Positions 52,722-60,722 of a stretch of 64,000 nt of DNA are shown here, in pieces. A program made the position numbers and the translations under genes. The stretch is from Wenyingzhuangia gilva (GTDB taxonomy: Bacteria > Bacteroidota > Bacteroidia > Flavobacteriales > Flavobacteriaceae). The number at the start of each line of letters is the position of its first letter. Position 1 is the first letter of the stretch. The notes below the pieces were generated by a model. It saw nothing but the letters and a program-made list of their open reading frames with translations. It searched no databases and was not told the DNA's origin. Location of the stretch: positions 268,542 to 332,541 of the forward strand of contig NZ_JAUMIT010000005.1 in assembly GCF_030519655.1 (NCBI RefSeq). Direction: 5' to 3'.

Positions 52722-53333
52722 ATGAAAATCATCTGCATTGGTCAAAATTACGAAGACCATATAAAAGAATTAGGGTCAAAAAGACCAGAAGAACCTTTGA
52801 TCTTTTTAAAACCAGACTCTTCGGTTTTGCCAAAAAAAAATCCATTTATCATTCCTCCTTTTTCTAACGAGGTACATTATGAAGTTGAGGTGTTGGTAAA
52901 AATAAATAAAGTTGGAAAGTTTATTGGAGAAAGATTTGCTCACAAATATTATGATGAAATTGGTTTAGGAATAGATTTTACGGCAAGAGATTTACAAGCC
53001 CAATTAAAAAAAGCAGGGCATCCTTGGGAAAAAGCCAAAGGTTTTGATGGAAGTGCTGTCATTAGCCCTTTTTTTCCAAAAGAAAATTTTGCAGATTTAA
53101 ATGATATTAACTTTTCATTAGCAAAAAACGATGAAAAAGTACAAATAGGAAACACCAAAGACATGATTTTTAAGATTGATGAATTGGTTTCTTATGTGTC
53201 TAAATTCTTCACTTTAAAAAAAGGCGATATAATTTTTACAGGAACTCCCGTTGGAGTAGGTGCAGTGGCTAAAGATGATGTGCTCACTGGCTTTTTAGAA
53301 GATGAAAAAGTAATAGATATTAAAATAAAATAG
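52722..53333 (+). CDS. Fumarylacetoacetate hydrolase family protein
   Basis: The 203-aa protein has the FAH core: IICIGQNYEDHIKELG, EVHYEVEVLVKI (metal ligand Glu pair), GIDFTARDLQ and GDIIFTGTPVGVGAV. It is close to acylpyruvase/oxaloacetate-decarboxylase-like members. The exact substrate cannot be told. It is monocistronic or co-transcribed with cinA, 91 bp downstream, with a repeat element between. Confidence 0.85.
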   Translation: MKIICIGQNYEDHIKELGSKRPEEPLIFLKPDSSVLPKKNPFIIPPFSNEVHYEVEVLVKINKVGKFIGERFAHKYYDEIGLGIDFTARDLQAQLKKAGHPWEKAKGFDGSAVISPFFPKENFADLNDINFSLAKNDEKVQIGNTKDMIFKIDELVSYVSKFFTLKKGDIIFTGTPVGVGAVAKDDVLTGFLEDEKVIDIKIK

Positions 53334-53418
53334 TTTTTAGTTATTAGGGCTTGGTTTTTAGTTAAATAAAATCAGCCAATAGCAATTATCCAAAAACTAC
53401 CAACCAACAACTAAGAAC
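53331..53418. repeat. Periodic imperfect inverted-repeat element (AGTTG/TGGTT type)
   Basis: Left arm TAGTTTTTAGTTATTAGG..TTGGTTTTTAGTT; right arm has CCAAAAACTACCAACCAACA then ACTAAG. It fills the gap before cinA. Confidence 0.55.
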
Positions 53419-53424
53419 GAAATT

Positions 53425-54669
53425 TTGAAAGCAAGTATAATTACCATAGGAGATGAAATTTTAATTGGTCAGGTGCTAGATACCAACAGCCAATGGGTAG
53501 CCAACAAATTACATGTATTGGGAGTGGAGTTGGTGGAAACAGTCTCTATTTCCGATACTAAAGAAGCCATTGTGAATGGACTAGATCATGCCATGTCTAT
53601 TGCTGACTTAATTATAGTAACAGGTGGTTTAGGGCCTACAAAAGATGATGTAACTAAATATACTTTGGTAGATTATTTTAATGATGAATTGATTTTATAT
53701 CCAGAAGTTTTAGAAGATATTAAAGAACGATTCAAAAAAAGAGGAATTCATTTTTCTGACTTGAATAAAAGTCAAGCCATGTTGCCTAAAAAAGCGACTA
53801 TTTTACCTAATAAATTAGGAACAGCAGCAGGAATGTGGTTTGAGGAACAAGGAAAAATAATCATTAGTTTGCCGGGTGTTCCTTTTGAAATGAAAGGATT
53901 AATAGATGCTGAGGTATTACCAAGATTAAAACAAATAGGAGGGTTTCCTTCTCAGGCTTATCAAACGTATGTTTTGTATGGTGTTGGTGAAAGCAATGCG
54001 GCTGAAAAATTAGAAGTTTTTGAGAATAACTTGCCAGATTTTATCAAGCTGGCTTATTTGCCAAGTCCAGGTCGTTTGCGATTAAGATTAACTGGAACGT
54101 ACCAAGACAAATTGTTGTTAGAAAATGCCATTCAGCAATTAGGGAAAGAATTGATGATAATCTTTAAAGAGGAAAGTATTATTGAAGGAGATTTAAGTTA
54201 TGTAGATTTTATTCAGCAATATTTAACCACTCATCACCAGACATTAGCTTTGGCAGAAAGTTGTACAGGAGGTAAAATGGCAAGTGATATAACTGAAAAA
54301 AGTGGTGTGTCTAAGTTTTTCTTAGGAGGAGTGGTGGCTTACAATGCTTTGTTAAAGCAAAATATTTTAGGAGTTTCAAAAAATACGATTGATACTCATA
54401 CGGTTGTATCAAAAGAAGTAGCAAAGGAAATGGTTTTAGGAATTCAGAAAATAACAGGGGCAGATTATGCCATTGCGACTACTGGAAACGCTGGGCCTAC
54501 TACAGACAATACCAATGAAGAAGTTGGAATTGTTTTCATTGCTATTGCTACACAAAATCAAGTAATTGTAGAACGATTTAACTTTGGTCAACCAAGAGAA
54601 AAGGTTATAGAACAGGCGAAAAATAAAGCTTTTGAGATGTTGAGTAAAGAAATATTAAAAAATCAGTAA
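53425..54669 (+). CDS. cinA: CinA family protein (nicotinamide-nucleotide amidase domain)
   Basis: The 414-aa protein starts with TTG at 53425 (MKASIITIGDEILIGQVLDT). It has an N-terminal MoCF-like/COG1058 domain (TGGLGPTKDDVTK) and a C-terminal CinA/PncC domain with LALAESCTGGKMASDIT and ATTGNAGPT, linked to NMN deamidation and DNA-uptake proteins. Length is standard. An upstream repeat element overlaps the putative leader. Confidence 0.93.
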   Translation: MKASIITIGDEILIGQVLDTNSQWVANKLHVLGVELVETVSISDTKEAIVNGLDHAMSIADLIIVTGGLGPTKDDVTKYTLVDYFNDELILYPEVLEDIKERFKKRGIHFSDLNKSQAMLPKKATILPNKLGTAAGMWFEEQGKIIISLPGVPFEMKGLIDAEVLPRLKQIGGFPSQAYQTYVLYGVGESNAAEKLEVFENNLPDFIKLAYLPSPGRLRLRLTGTYQDKLLLENAIQQLGKELMIIFKEESIIEGDLSYVDFIQQYLTTHHQTLALAESCTGGKMASDITEKSGVSKFFLGGVVAYNALLKQNILGVSKNTIDTHTVVSKEVAKEMVLGIQKITGADYAIATTGNAGPTTDNTNEEVGIVFIAIATQNQVIVERFNFGQPREKVIEQAKNKAFEMLSKEILKNQ

Positions 54670-54675
54670 ATTAAT

Positions 54676-54707
54676 TTTGTTAGTACCAATTATTGTTGTT
54701 AAATTTG
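54676..54707 (+). promoter_or_regulatory. Promoter of the rpmB-rpmG cluster
   Basis: TTTG (54676-54679), 20 bp, then a perfect TAAATTTG (54700-54707), 35 bp before rpmB. Confidence 0.75.
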
Positions 54708-54742
54708 CACTCCGTTTAGAATTAAATTAAAACTGTTACGAG

Positions 54743-54982
54743 ATGTCTAAAGTTTGTGAACTTACTGGTAAAAAAGCAATGGTTGGGAACAATGTTTCTC
54801 ACGCATTAAATAGAACAAAAAGAAAATTTAACGCTAACCTAATTACAAAGCGTTTCTATATCCCTGAAGAGGATAAGTGGATTACATTAAAAATATCTAC
54901 TGCTGCGTTAAAGAATATCAATAAAAAAGGTATTTCTGCTGTAATTAAAGAAGCAAAAGAAAAAGGATTTTTAGTTAAATAA
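54743..54982 (+). CDS. rpmB: 50S ribosomal protein L28
   Basis: The 79-aa protein starts [20 protein letters not shown] and shows the L28 core [20 protein letters not shown]. It is followed by rpmG after 28 bp. Only one Cys is present in the N-terminal signature, as in the zinc-free type. Confidence 0.96.
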   Translation: MSKVCELTGKKAMVGNNVSHALNRTKRKFNANLITKRFYIPEEDKWITLKISTAALKNINKKGISAVIKEAKEKGFLVK

Positions 54983-55010
54983 TTTTTTCTTATAAAAAGC
55001 ATATATAGAG

Positions 55011-55193
55011 ATGGCAAAAAAAGGAAACAGAGTACAAGTTATTTTAGAATGTACTGAGCACAAGACATCTGGTCAACCAGGTACGTCTAGATACATTACA
55101 ACTAAAAACAAGAAGAATACTCCAGATAGATTAGAGATTAAGAAATTTAATCCAATCTTAAAGAAAATGACAGTTCACAAAGAAATTAAATAA
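55011..55193 (+). CDS. rpmG: 50S ribosomal protein L33
   Basis: The 60-aa protein [20 protein letters not shown] has the L33 core with [20 protein letters not shown]. It has one Cys in place of the zinc-binding set, so it is the zinc-free form. It is followed 8 bp later by DUF4295. Confidence 0.95.
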   Translation: MAKKGNRVQVILECTEHKTSGQPGTSRYITTKNKKNTPDRLEIKKFNPILKKMTVHKEIK

Positions 55194-55201
55194 TATAGGA
55201 T

Positions 55202-55354
55202 ATGGCAAAGAAATCAGTAGCATCGTTACAGACAGGTTCTAAAAGATTGTCTAAAGCTATCAAAATGGTAAAATCTCCAAAATCTGGAGCTTATACTTTT
55301 GTTGAAGCTATTATGGACCCAGAGCAAGTAAAAGACTTTTTTGCAAAAAAATAA
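55202..55354 (+). CDS. DUF4295 family small protein
   Basis: A 50-codon frame begins with ATG at 55202: MAKKSVASLQTGSKRLSKAI, then KMVKSPKSGAYTFVE and a C-terminal PEQVKDFFAKK. It is basic and soluble. DUF4295 is restricted to Bacteroidota and always follows rpmB-rpmG, which suggests a ribosome-bound protein. It is a short gene easily missed. Confidence 0.9.
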   Translation: MAKKSVASLQTGSKRLSKAIKMVKSPKSGAYTFVEAIMDPEQVKDFFAKK

Positions 55355-55376
55355 TTTTTTGTAAAATTTATATACA

Positions 55377-55410
55377 AAGGCTACTTTCAATCATGAGAGT
55401 AGCTTTTTTT
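55377..55410. terminator. Terminator after the rpmB-rpmG-DUF4295 cluster
   Basis: GCTACTTTC/GAGAGTAGC stem (one G-T pair), loop AATCAT, T-run of seven. Confidence 0.8.
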
Positions 55411-55455
55411 GTATTTTAACGCTTTCGTGTTGTAACAAGTGTAAATAAATAAAAT

Positions 55456-56409
55456 ATGAGTTTTTTTAAGAAAATATTTTCTTCTGATAAAAAAGAAACC
55501 TTAGACAAAGGTTTAGAAAAATCTAAAACTAGTTTTTTTTCAAAGCTGTCTAAAGCAGTAGCAGGAAAATCTAAAGTGGATGATGATGTTTTAGATAATT
55601 TAGAAGAAATTTTGATTTCTTCGGATGTTGGGGTAGATACCACATTAAAAATTATAGAAAGAATTGAAGAAAGAGTAGATCGTGATAAGTATTTAGGTAC
55701 AGACGAATTAAACTTAATTCTTAGAGAAGAAATCGCTGGTTTGTTATCAGAAACAAGTGGAGAAGATGCAACAGATTTTGTAATTCCAGAAAACAAAAAA
55801 CCTTATGTTTTAATGGTGGTTGGAGTAAATGGAGTTGGTAAAACTACGACCATTGGTAAACTGGCAGCACAATTTAAAAAGAAAGGGTTGAATGTAGTTC
55901 TTGGGGCTGCAGATACTTTTAGAGCAGCAGCCATAGATCAATTACAGGTTTGGGCAGATAGAGTTGATGTGCCTCTTGTTCGTCAAGATATGGGATCAGA
56001 TCCTGCTTCTGTTGCATACGATACTTTAAAATCTGCTGTGGCTAAAAATGCGGATGTAGTAATTATCGATACGGCAGGACGTTTACATAATAAAATCAAT
56101 TTAATGACTGAGTTGACAAAAATAAAACGTGTGATGCAAAAAGTGGTGGCTGATGCTCCACATGATGTGTTATTGGTTTTAGATGGATCAACAGGTCAAA
56201 ATGCATTTGAGCAAGCAAAACAATTTACCTTGGCAACTGAAGTAACTGCTTTGGCGGTGACTAAATTAGATGGAACTGCAAAAGGAGGAGTAGTTATAGG
56301 TATTTCAGATCAGTTTCAAATTCCAGTAAAATATATTGGAGTGGGTGAAGGGATAGATGATTTACAAGTGTTCAACAAATTTGAATTTGTAGATTCTTTC
56401 TTTAAATAA
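55456..56409 (+). CDS. ftsY: Signal recognition particle receptor FtsY
   Basis: The 317-aa SRP GTPase has an NG domain: G1 GVNGVGKTTTIGKLA, ADTFRAAAIDQLQVW, DTAGRLHNK (G3), TKLDGTAKGG (G4/G5 area) and the closing YIGVGEGIDDLQVF. A short acidic/lysine-rich N-terminus replaces the long acidic domain of E. coli. It docks ribosome-SRP complexes at the membrane. Confidence 0.97.
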   Translation: MSFFKKIFSSDKKETLDKGLEKSKTSFFSKLSKAVAGKSKVDDDVLDNLEEILISSDVGVDTTLKIIERIEERVDRDKYLGTDELNLILREEIAGLLSETSGEDATDFVIPENKKPYVLMVVGVNGVGKTTTIGKLAAQFKKKGLNVVLGAADTFRAAAIDQLQVWADRVDVPLVRQDMGSDPASVAYDTLKSAVAKNADVVIIDTAGRLHNKINLMTELTKIKRVMQKVVADAPHDVLLVLDGSTGQNAFEQAKQFTLATEVTALAVTKLDGTAKGGVVIGISDQFQIPVKYIGVGEGIDDLQVFNKFEFVDSFFK

Positions 56410-56410
56410 T

Positions 56411-56485
56411 TTAGTTGTCTGTTGTTGGTGGTTCGTTTTTAGAATTTTAAACCAGCAACTAGAAACTAACAACTAATAACTAATA
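56411..56485. repeat. Periodic imperfect inverted-repeat element (AGTTG/TGGTT type)
   Basis: Left arm TTAGTTGTCTGTTGTTGGTG, then GTTCGTTTTTAG; right arm on the other strand TTAGTTATTAGTTGTTAGTT, then TCTAGTTGCTGG. Arms agree in register at 7-bp steps. It lies between ftsY and rimO. Confidence 0.6.
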
Positions 56486-56486
56486 A

Positions 56487-57803
56487 ATGCGCACAAAAAC
56501 AATAAAGCAAAATAAAATAAACGTAGTAACACTGGGGTGTTCTAAAAACGTTTATGATTCTGAAGTCTTAATGGGGCAATTAAAAGCCAACGGAAAAGAT
56601 GTAGTACATGAAGATGAAAATGATGAAGGGAATATTGTAGTCATCAATACTTGTGGATTTATAGGAAAAGCTAAAGAAGAATCTGTAAACACTATTTTAC
56701 ATTATGCCAACCAAAAAGAACTTGGATTGGTAGATAAAGTATATGTTACAGGGTGTTTGTCTGAAAGATATAAGCCAGATTTAGAAGCTGAAATTTCTAA
56801 TGTTGATCAATATTTTGGTACGCAAGATTTACCAAACTTATTAAAGGTTTTAGAGGCAGATTATAAGCATGAATTAATTGGAGAAAGATTAACAACCACT
56901 CCAAAACATTATGCATATTTAAAAATTGCAGAAGGTTGTGATAGACCTTGTTCATTTTGTGCCATTCCATTAATGAGAGGTAAACACAAATCGACTCCAA
57001 TTGAAGATTTGGTCACAGAGGCTGAAAAATTAGCAGCGAGTGGAATTAAAGAATTGATTTTAATAGCTCAAGATTTAACTTACTATGGATTAGATTTATA
57101 CGGAAAAAGAAACTTGGCTGATTTGTTAAAGGAGTTGGTAAAGGTTGAAGGAATAGAATGGATTCGTTTACATTATGCATTCCCAGCAGGTTTTCCATTA
57201 GATGTTTTAGATGTGATGAAATCAGAACCTAAGGTTTGTAATTATTTAGACATTCCTTTACAACACATCAACACAGAGATTTTAAAATCTATGCGTAGAG
57301 GAACTACTTATGAAAAAACCAATAAGTTATTGAAGGAGTTCAGAAATCATGTTCCAGAAATGGCAATTAGAACGACTTTAATTGTTGGGTATCCAGGAGA
57401 AACTGAAGAAATATTTCGAGAATTAAAAGCTTGGGTTGAAGAGATGCGTTTTGAGCGTTTGGGAGTTTTTGCTTATTCTCATGAAGAAGATACGCATGCA
57501 GCGACTTTGGTGAATGATGTTCCTGAAGAGGTGAAAGAAGAAAGAGTAGCTGAGATTATGGAGTTACAAGCTCAAATATCTTGGGAGTTAAATCAAGAAA
57601 AAGTTGGGAATACCTACAGATGTATTTTTGATAGAAAAGAAGGTGAGTATTTTATTGGTAGAACAGAACAGGACTCACCAGATGTAGATAATGAGGTATT
57701 GGTTGAGGCTAGTAAATTCTATATTAAAACAGGAGAGTTTATCGATATTAAGATATTAGAAGCAGGAGACTTTGATTTATATGGAGAACCAGTTCGTCCC
57801 TAA
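56487..57803 (+). CDS. rimO: Ribosomal protein S12 methylthiotransferase
   Basis: The 438-aa radical SAM enzyme adds a methylthio group to S12 Asp. It has the UPF0004 N-terminal domain (LGCSKNVYDSEVLMG, INTCGFI and CLSERY cysteines), the radical SAM motif CDRPCSFCAIPLMRG, and a C-terminal TRAM domain. The RimO-specific LDIPLQHINTEILKSMRRGT confirms the subtype. Confidence 0.96.
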   Translation: MRTKTIKQNKINVVTLGCSKNVYDSEVLMGQLKANGKDVVHEDENDEGNIVVINTCGFIGKAKEESVNTILHYANQKELGLVDKVYVTGCLSERYKPDLEAEISNVDQYFGTQDLPNLLKVLEADYKHELIGERLTTTPKHYAYLKIAEGCDRPCSFCAIPLMRGKHKSTPIEDLVTEAEKLAASGIKELILIAQDLTYYGLDLYGKRNLADLLKELVKVEGIEWIRLHYAFPAGFPLDVLDVMKSEPKVCNYLDIPLQHINTEILKSMRRGTTYEKTNKLLKEFRNHVPEMAIRTTLIVGYPGETEEIFRELKAWVEEMRFERLGVFAYSHEEDTHAATLVNDVPEEVKEERVAEIMELQAQISWELNQEKVGNTYRCIFDRKEGEYFIGRTEQDSPDVDNEVLVEASKFYIKTGEFIDIKILEAGDFDLYGEPVRP

Positions 57804-57888
57804 TAGTCTTGACAAGCCTTTTTAAATAAAGGTTTTGAAGAAAAACATACCATTTTAGTTTAATATTTAACTTTTTTTGTTTTTTTCA

Positions 57889-57918
57889 TTGCTATAAAAA
57901 TAATGCTTTGTATATTTG
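57889..57918 (+). promoter_or_regulatory. Promoter of the candidate small RNA
   Basis: TTG (57889-57891), 19 bp, then a perfect TATATTTG (57911-57918). The predicted start is at about 57923-57926. Confidence 0.65.
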
Positions 57919-57922
57919 AAGC

Positions 57923-58066
57923 ATAAATATTTAGGGGTAGGTATTTATAATTGCATTATACATCTTAATTTTTAGGGGTAGAAATTAAAATGTTGTTTTA
58001 AATAACAGATAATGTTAAACAGTTAACCCAGTTCATAAGTTTGTTAGTCTTATGGCTGGGTTTTTT
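57923..58066 (+). ncRNA. Candidate small RNA with two identical GGGG-loop hairpins
   Basis: Between rimO and dnaX, a perfect promoter is followed by about 144 nt without a frame and ends at a strong terminator (58025-58066). Hairpin 1: stem ATAAATA/TATTTAT (57923-57929, 57942-57948), loop TTTAGGGGTAGG. Hairpin 2: stem TTAATTT/AAATTAA (57965-57971, 57982-57988) extended by CAT/ATG, loop TTAGGGGTAG. Both loops present the same UUAGGGGUAG sequence 41 nt apart. The layout resembles RNAs that titrate a loop-binding protein or pair with CUACCCC targets. A regulatory leader of dnaX is the alternative. I see no known Rfam family by eye. The remaining part of 57804-58147 holds nothing else. Confidence 0.6.
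58025..58066 (+). terminator. Terminator of the candidate small RNA
   Basis: Stem AACCCAG/CTGGGTT (58025-58031, 58056-58062) continued by CATAAG/CTTATG (58034-58039, 58049-58054), loop TTTGTTAGT, then T-run. Located 80 bp before dnaX. Confidence 0.85.
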
Positions 58067-58147
58067 CTTTTTTATCACTTTTTCTTTATTATCTACTTTG
58101 TCTACAAGCTATCAAATAGGTATATTTGCTAACATCAAAAAATATTT

Positions 58148-59236
58148 ATGAATCCATTTATAGTATCTGCACGAAAATACAGACCTCTTACTTTTGAGGA
58201 TGTGGTTGGTCAAAAAGCCATTACCAATACGCTAGAAAATGCTATAAAAAACGATCATTTAGCACAAGCTTTGCTGTTTACAGGTCCAAGAGGAGTTGGA
58301 AAAACAACCTGTGCTCGTATTTTGGCAAAAAAAATAAACGAACAAGCTACAGGAGCAGAAGTTGAAGATGATTTTGCATTTAATGTTTTTGAATTAGATG
58401 CTGCCTCAAACAATTCTGTAGATGATATTAGGTCTTTAATAGATCAGGTTCGTATTCCGCCACAAGTAGGAAAATTTAAAGTATATATTATTGATGAGGT
58501 ACACATGTTATCTCAAGCAGCTTTTAATGCTTTTTTAAAAACATTAGAAGAGCCACCAGCACATGCTATTTTTATTTTAGCAACTACAGAAAAACATAAA
58601 ATCATTCCAACGATTTTATCTCGTTGTCAAATTTTTGATTTCAAAAGAATTACAGTTTTAGATGCCAAAGAGCATTTAAAAAGAATTGCAGATCAAGAAG
58701 GAGTTACGGCAGAGGATGATGCTTTGCACGTAATTGCTCAAAAAGCAGATGGAGCCATGCGTGATGCACTTTCTATTTATGATAGAGTCATCAGTTTTGC
58801 AGGAAAAGATTTAACAAGATTAGCGGTTACCGAAAATTTAAATGTTTTAGATTATGACATTTATTTTAAAGTAACTCATTTGTTAATAGAAAATAAAATT
58901 CCTGAAGTATTAGTTGAATTTAATAGTGTTTTATCAAAAGGTTTTGATGGGCAACATTTTATTAATGGATTGGCTTCTCACTTTAGAGATTTGTTGGTAG
59001 CAAAAGACAATACCACTATTTCTTTATTAGAGGTAGGAGACAATGCAAAAAAACAATATTTAGAACAAGCAAATAAAGCCGAATTATCATTTTTAATGGA
59101 GGCTATTGATAAAGCAAATCAATGTGATATGCAATATAGGGCTAGTAAAAATCAACGATTATTGGTTGAAATTTGCTTAATGCAACTGGCTTCTATTACT
59201 TTTAGTGATGTAAAAAAAAAAGCAGTAACTTCATAA
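58148..59236 (+). CDS. dnaX: DNA polymerase III gamma subunit (short DnaX product)
   Basis: The 362-aa product is the clamp-loader ATPase. Walker A GPRGVGKTTCARILA (near 46), Walker B YIIDEVHMLS, the sensor 1 ILATTEKHK, arginine-finger region LSRCQIFDF and sensor 2 GAMRDALS. The zinc cysteines of E. coli DnaX are absent, as seen in relatives. The frame ends TAA at 59234 right after an A10 run, before the C-terminal tau part. The frame then continues one base back (-1), so the full protein comes by slippage or a programmed shift (see next entries). A sequencing error in the homopolymer is the alternative. Confidence 0.92.
   Translation: MNPFIVSARKYRPLTFEDVVGQKAITNTLENAIKNDHLAQALLFTGPRGVGKTTCARILAKKINEQATGAEVEDDFAFNVFELDAASNNSVDDIRSLIDQVRIPPQVGKFKVYIIDEVHMLSQAAFNAFLKTLEEPPAHAIFILATTEKHKIIPTILSRCQIFDFKRITVLDAKEHLKRIADQEGVTAEDDALHVIAQKADGAMRDALSIYDRVISFAGKDLTRLAVTENLNVLDYDIYFKVTHLLIENKIPEVLVEFNSVLSKGFDGQHFINGLASHFRDLLVAKDNTTISLLEVGDNAKKQYLEQANKAELSFLMEAIDKANQCDMQYRASKNQRLLVEICLMQLASITFSDVKKKAVTS
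59212..59221 (+). other. A10 slippage/frameshift site in dnaX
   Basis: Ten A residues in frame GTA AAA AAA AAA GCA. A -1 shift or one extra A joins the gamma frame to the downstream frame with sequence VKKK then SSNF. A hairpin follows: AGCAG (59221-59225) and CTGCT (59240-59244) with the gamma stop codon in its loop. dnaX in E. coli and Thermus uses A-rich slippery sites in the same position. Confidence 0.7.
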
Positions 59237-59847
59237 TTCCTGCTACTTTTTTCAGAACTCATATTTCTGCTTCCAGTCAACAAACTGATAAAAAAGCAAC
59301 CGCTCCACAAATTCAGAAAAAGGAAGTTGAGGTAAGTAAAGAAACAGTTTCAAAACCAACTCCTACCATTGCCGCTGCTGCTTCAAGGCGAAGAAGAGCA
59401 TCTGCATTGTCTTTAAAAAATATCCATTCAAAATTAACAGATTTAGATTATGTAGCTACAGATGAAGATTTGAGCGACAAACCTAAAACCCCTTTTTCAG
59501 AAATTACTCTGGTAGAAAAATGGGCTAATTTTGGAAATTTATTGCAGGTAGAAGGAGAGCTAAATATGGCTTCTATCATTAATGCAAATAAACCAATGCT
59601 AAAAAACAATCAAATTATTTTTGCATTACCTAACAAGTTGATGGAAGATCAGTTTGGAGTAATTAGACCTAAGTTGTTAAATTATTTAAGAGAGGAATTA
59701 AATAATTACGGAATTGTTGTAAAAACAGAAGTGCTTCAAGAAGAGGTAAAAAAGTATATCTATACACCACAAGAAAAGTTTCAAAAGTTAGTAGAATCGA
59801 ATCCTGACGTGATGTTATTAAAAACAAAATTTGGATTAGATATCTAA
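59221..59847 (+). CDS. dnaX: DnaX tau C-terminal part, reached by -1 frameshift or slippage
   Basis: The frame from 59221 is open for 208 codons: a Ser/Thr/Lys-rich linker with SRRRRAS, then a C-terminal domain (from about 59420) containing LVEKWANFGNLLQVEGELNM and ending MLLKTKFGLDI. Added to the gamma frame it makes tau of 566 aa. The domain resembles the tau C-terminal region that contacts the polymerase. It is not an independent gene because it lacks a start and a promoter. It is the same reading as the previous entry's continuation. Confidence 0.75.
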   Translation, partial: SSNFIIPATFFRTHISASSQQTDKKATAPQIQKKEVEVSKETVSKPTPTIAAAASRRRRASALSLKNIHSKLTDLDYVATDEDLSDKPKTPFSEITLVEKWANFGNLLQVEGELNMASIINANKPMLKNNQIIFALPNKLMEDQFGVIRPKLLNYLREELNNYGIVVKTEVLQEEVKKYIYTPQEKFQKLVESNPDVMLLKTKFGLDI

Positions 59848-59884
59848 AGTTGATTGTTTATATTTAAGCTCAAAACAGTATCCT

Positions 59885-60718
59885 TTGCAAGAATTTAATA
59901 AAATTTTAGTAGGTGCAGCTTTTTCACCAAATTTAAAAGTCAATATTTTTCAGGCTTGCAGATTTGCTACTTTCTTCGATGCAAAATTATATGTGGTTCA
60001 TATTGGTTCTTCTGACGAATCTAAATTGAGACAGTTAAATGAAATTGTTAAAGATTTTAATTTTACTGGAGAAATAGAATTTGTCTTTAAAGAAGGAAAA
60101 CCTATAGAAGTCCTATCTTATATTTGTGAAGAAAATCAAATTGATTTATTGATTTTAGGAGCGCAACAAAGAGAAAATATTTTTAAACATTATATTGGTA
60201 CTGTTGCAAAAAAACTTACTAGAAAAGTTAAATGTTCTGTTTTACTTTTAAGAAATCAATCAAAAGTAGAGTTTGTAAAAAAGCATATTGTTGTCAATGG
60301 TTTGGAGTCTGAAAGTTCTGAAAATACCATTGCTACTGCATTTTACACTGCAAAAGGTTTATCATCAAAAAAAATAACGATTGTAGAAGAAATTGCAAAC
60401 GAAGGACTAAAGGTTGATGACGATAGATCTTTAAGAAAAGCAACCATTAATTACGAAAGAAAAACGCATCAAGAAGATTTAAGAATCAAAAAAATAATAG
60501 CTAATATTTCTGAGGAATATCAAAAAGGAATTGAAGTCAAGTTACAAAGTATTTTTGGTCGTAGTGGTTATGCAATTGGCCATTACGCCAGAGTGGTACG
60601 TGCTGATTTATTGGTGATGGATATTCCCAAAAAAAGTGGAATCTTTCAAAAGTTTATGATGGATGATTTGGATTTTATTTTATCAGAATTACCTACAGAT
60701 GTGTTAATTGTTAAATAA
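59885..60718 (+). CDS. Universal stress protein (two UspA-like domains)
   Basis: The 277-aa protein has tandem Usp domains; the first, MQEFNKILVGAAFSPN, carries KPIEVLSYICEENQIDLLIL. The ATP-binding Gx2Gx9G(S/T) motif is weak (LGAQQRENIFKHYIG), so it may not bind ATP. The TTG at 59885 is the only plausible start. It is followed by the SulP gene without a gap, and Usp-SulP pairs are common; it could regulate the transporter. Confidence 0.8.
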   Translation: MQEFNKILVGAAFSPNLKVNIFQACRFATFFDAKLYVVHIGSSDESKLRQLNEIVKDFNFTGEIEFVFKEGKPIEVLSYICEENQIDLLILGAQQRENIFKHYIGTVAKKLTRKVKCSVLLLRNQSKVEFVKKHIVVNGLESESSENTIATAFYTAKGLSSKKITIVEEIANEGLKVDDDRSLRKATINYERKTHQEDLRIKKIIANISEEYQKGIEVKLQSIFGRSGYAIGHYARVVRADLLVMDIPKKSGIFQKFMMDDLDFILSELPTDVLIVK

Positions 60719-60722
60719 TCGT

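Noticed and set aside
59407..59847. A separate hypothetical gene after dnaX
   Set aside because: The frame is open well upstream to the A10 run and carries the tau C-terminal domain. It has no own start or promoter. It is treated as the second part of dnaX.
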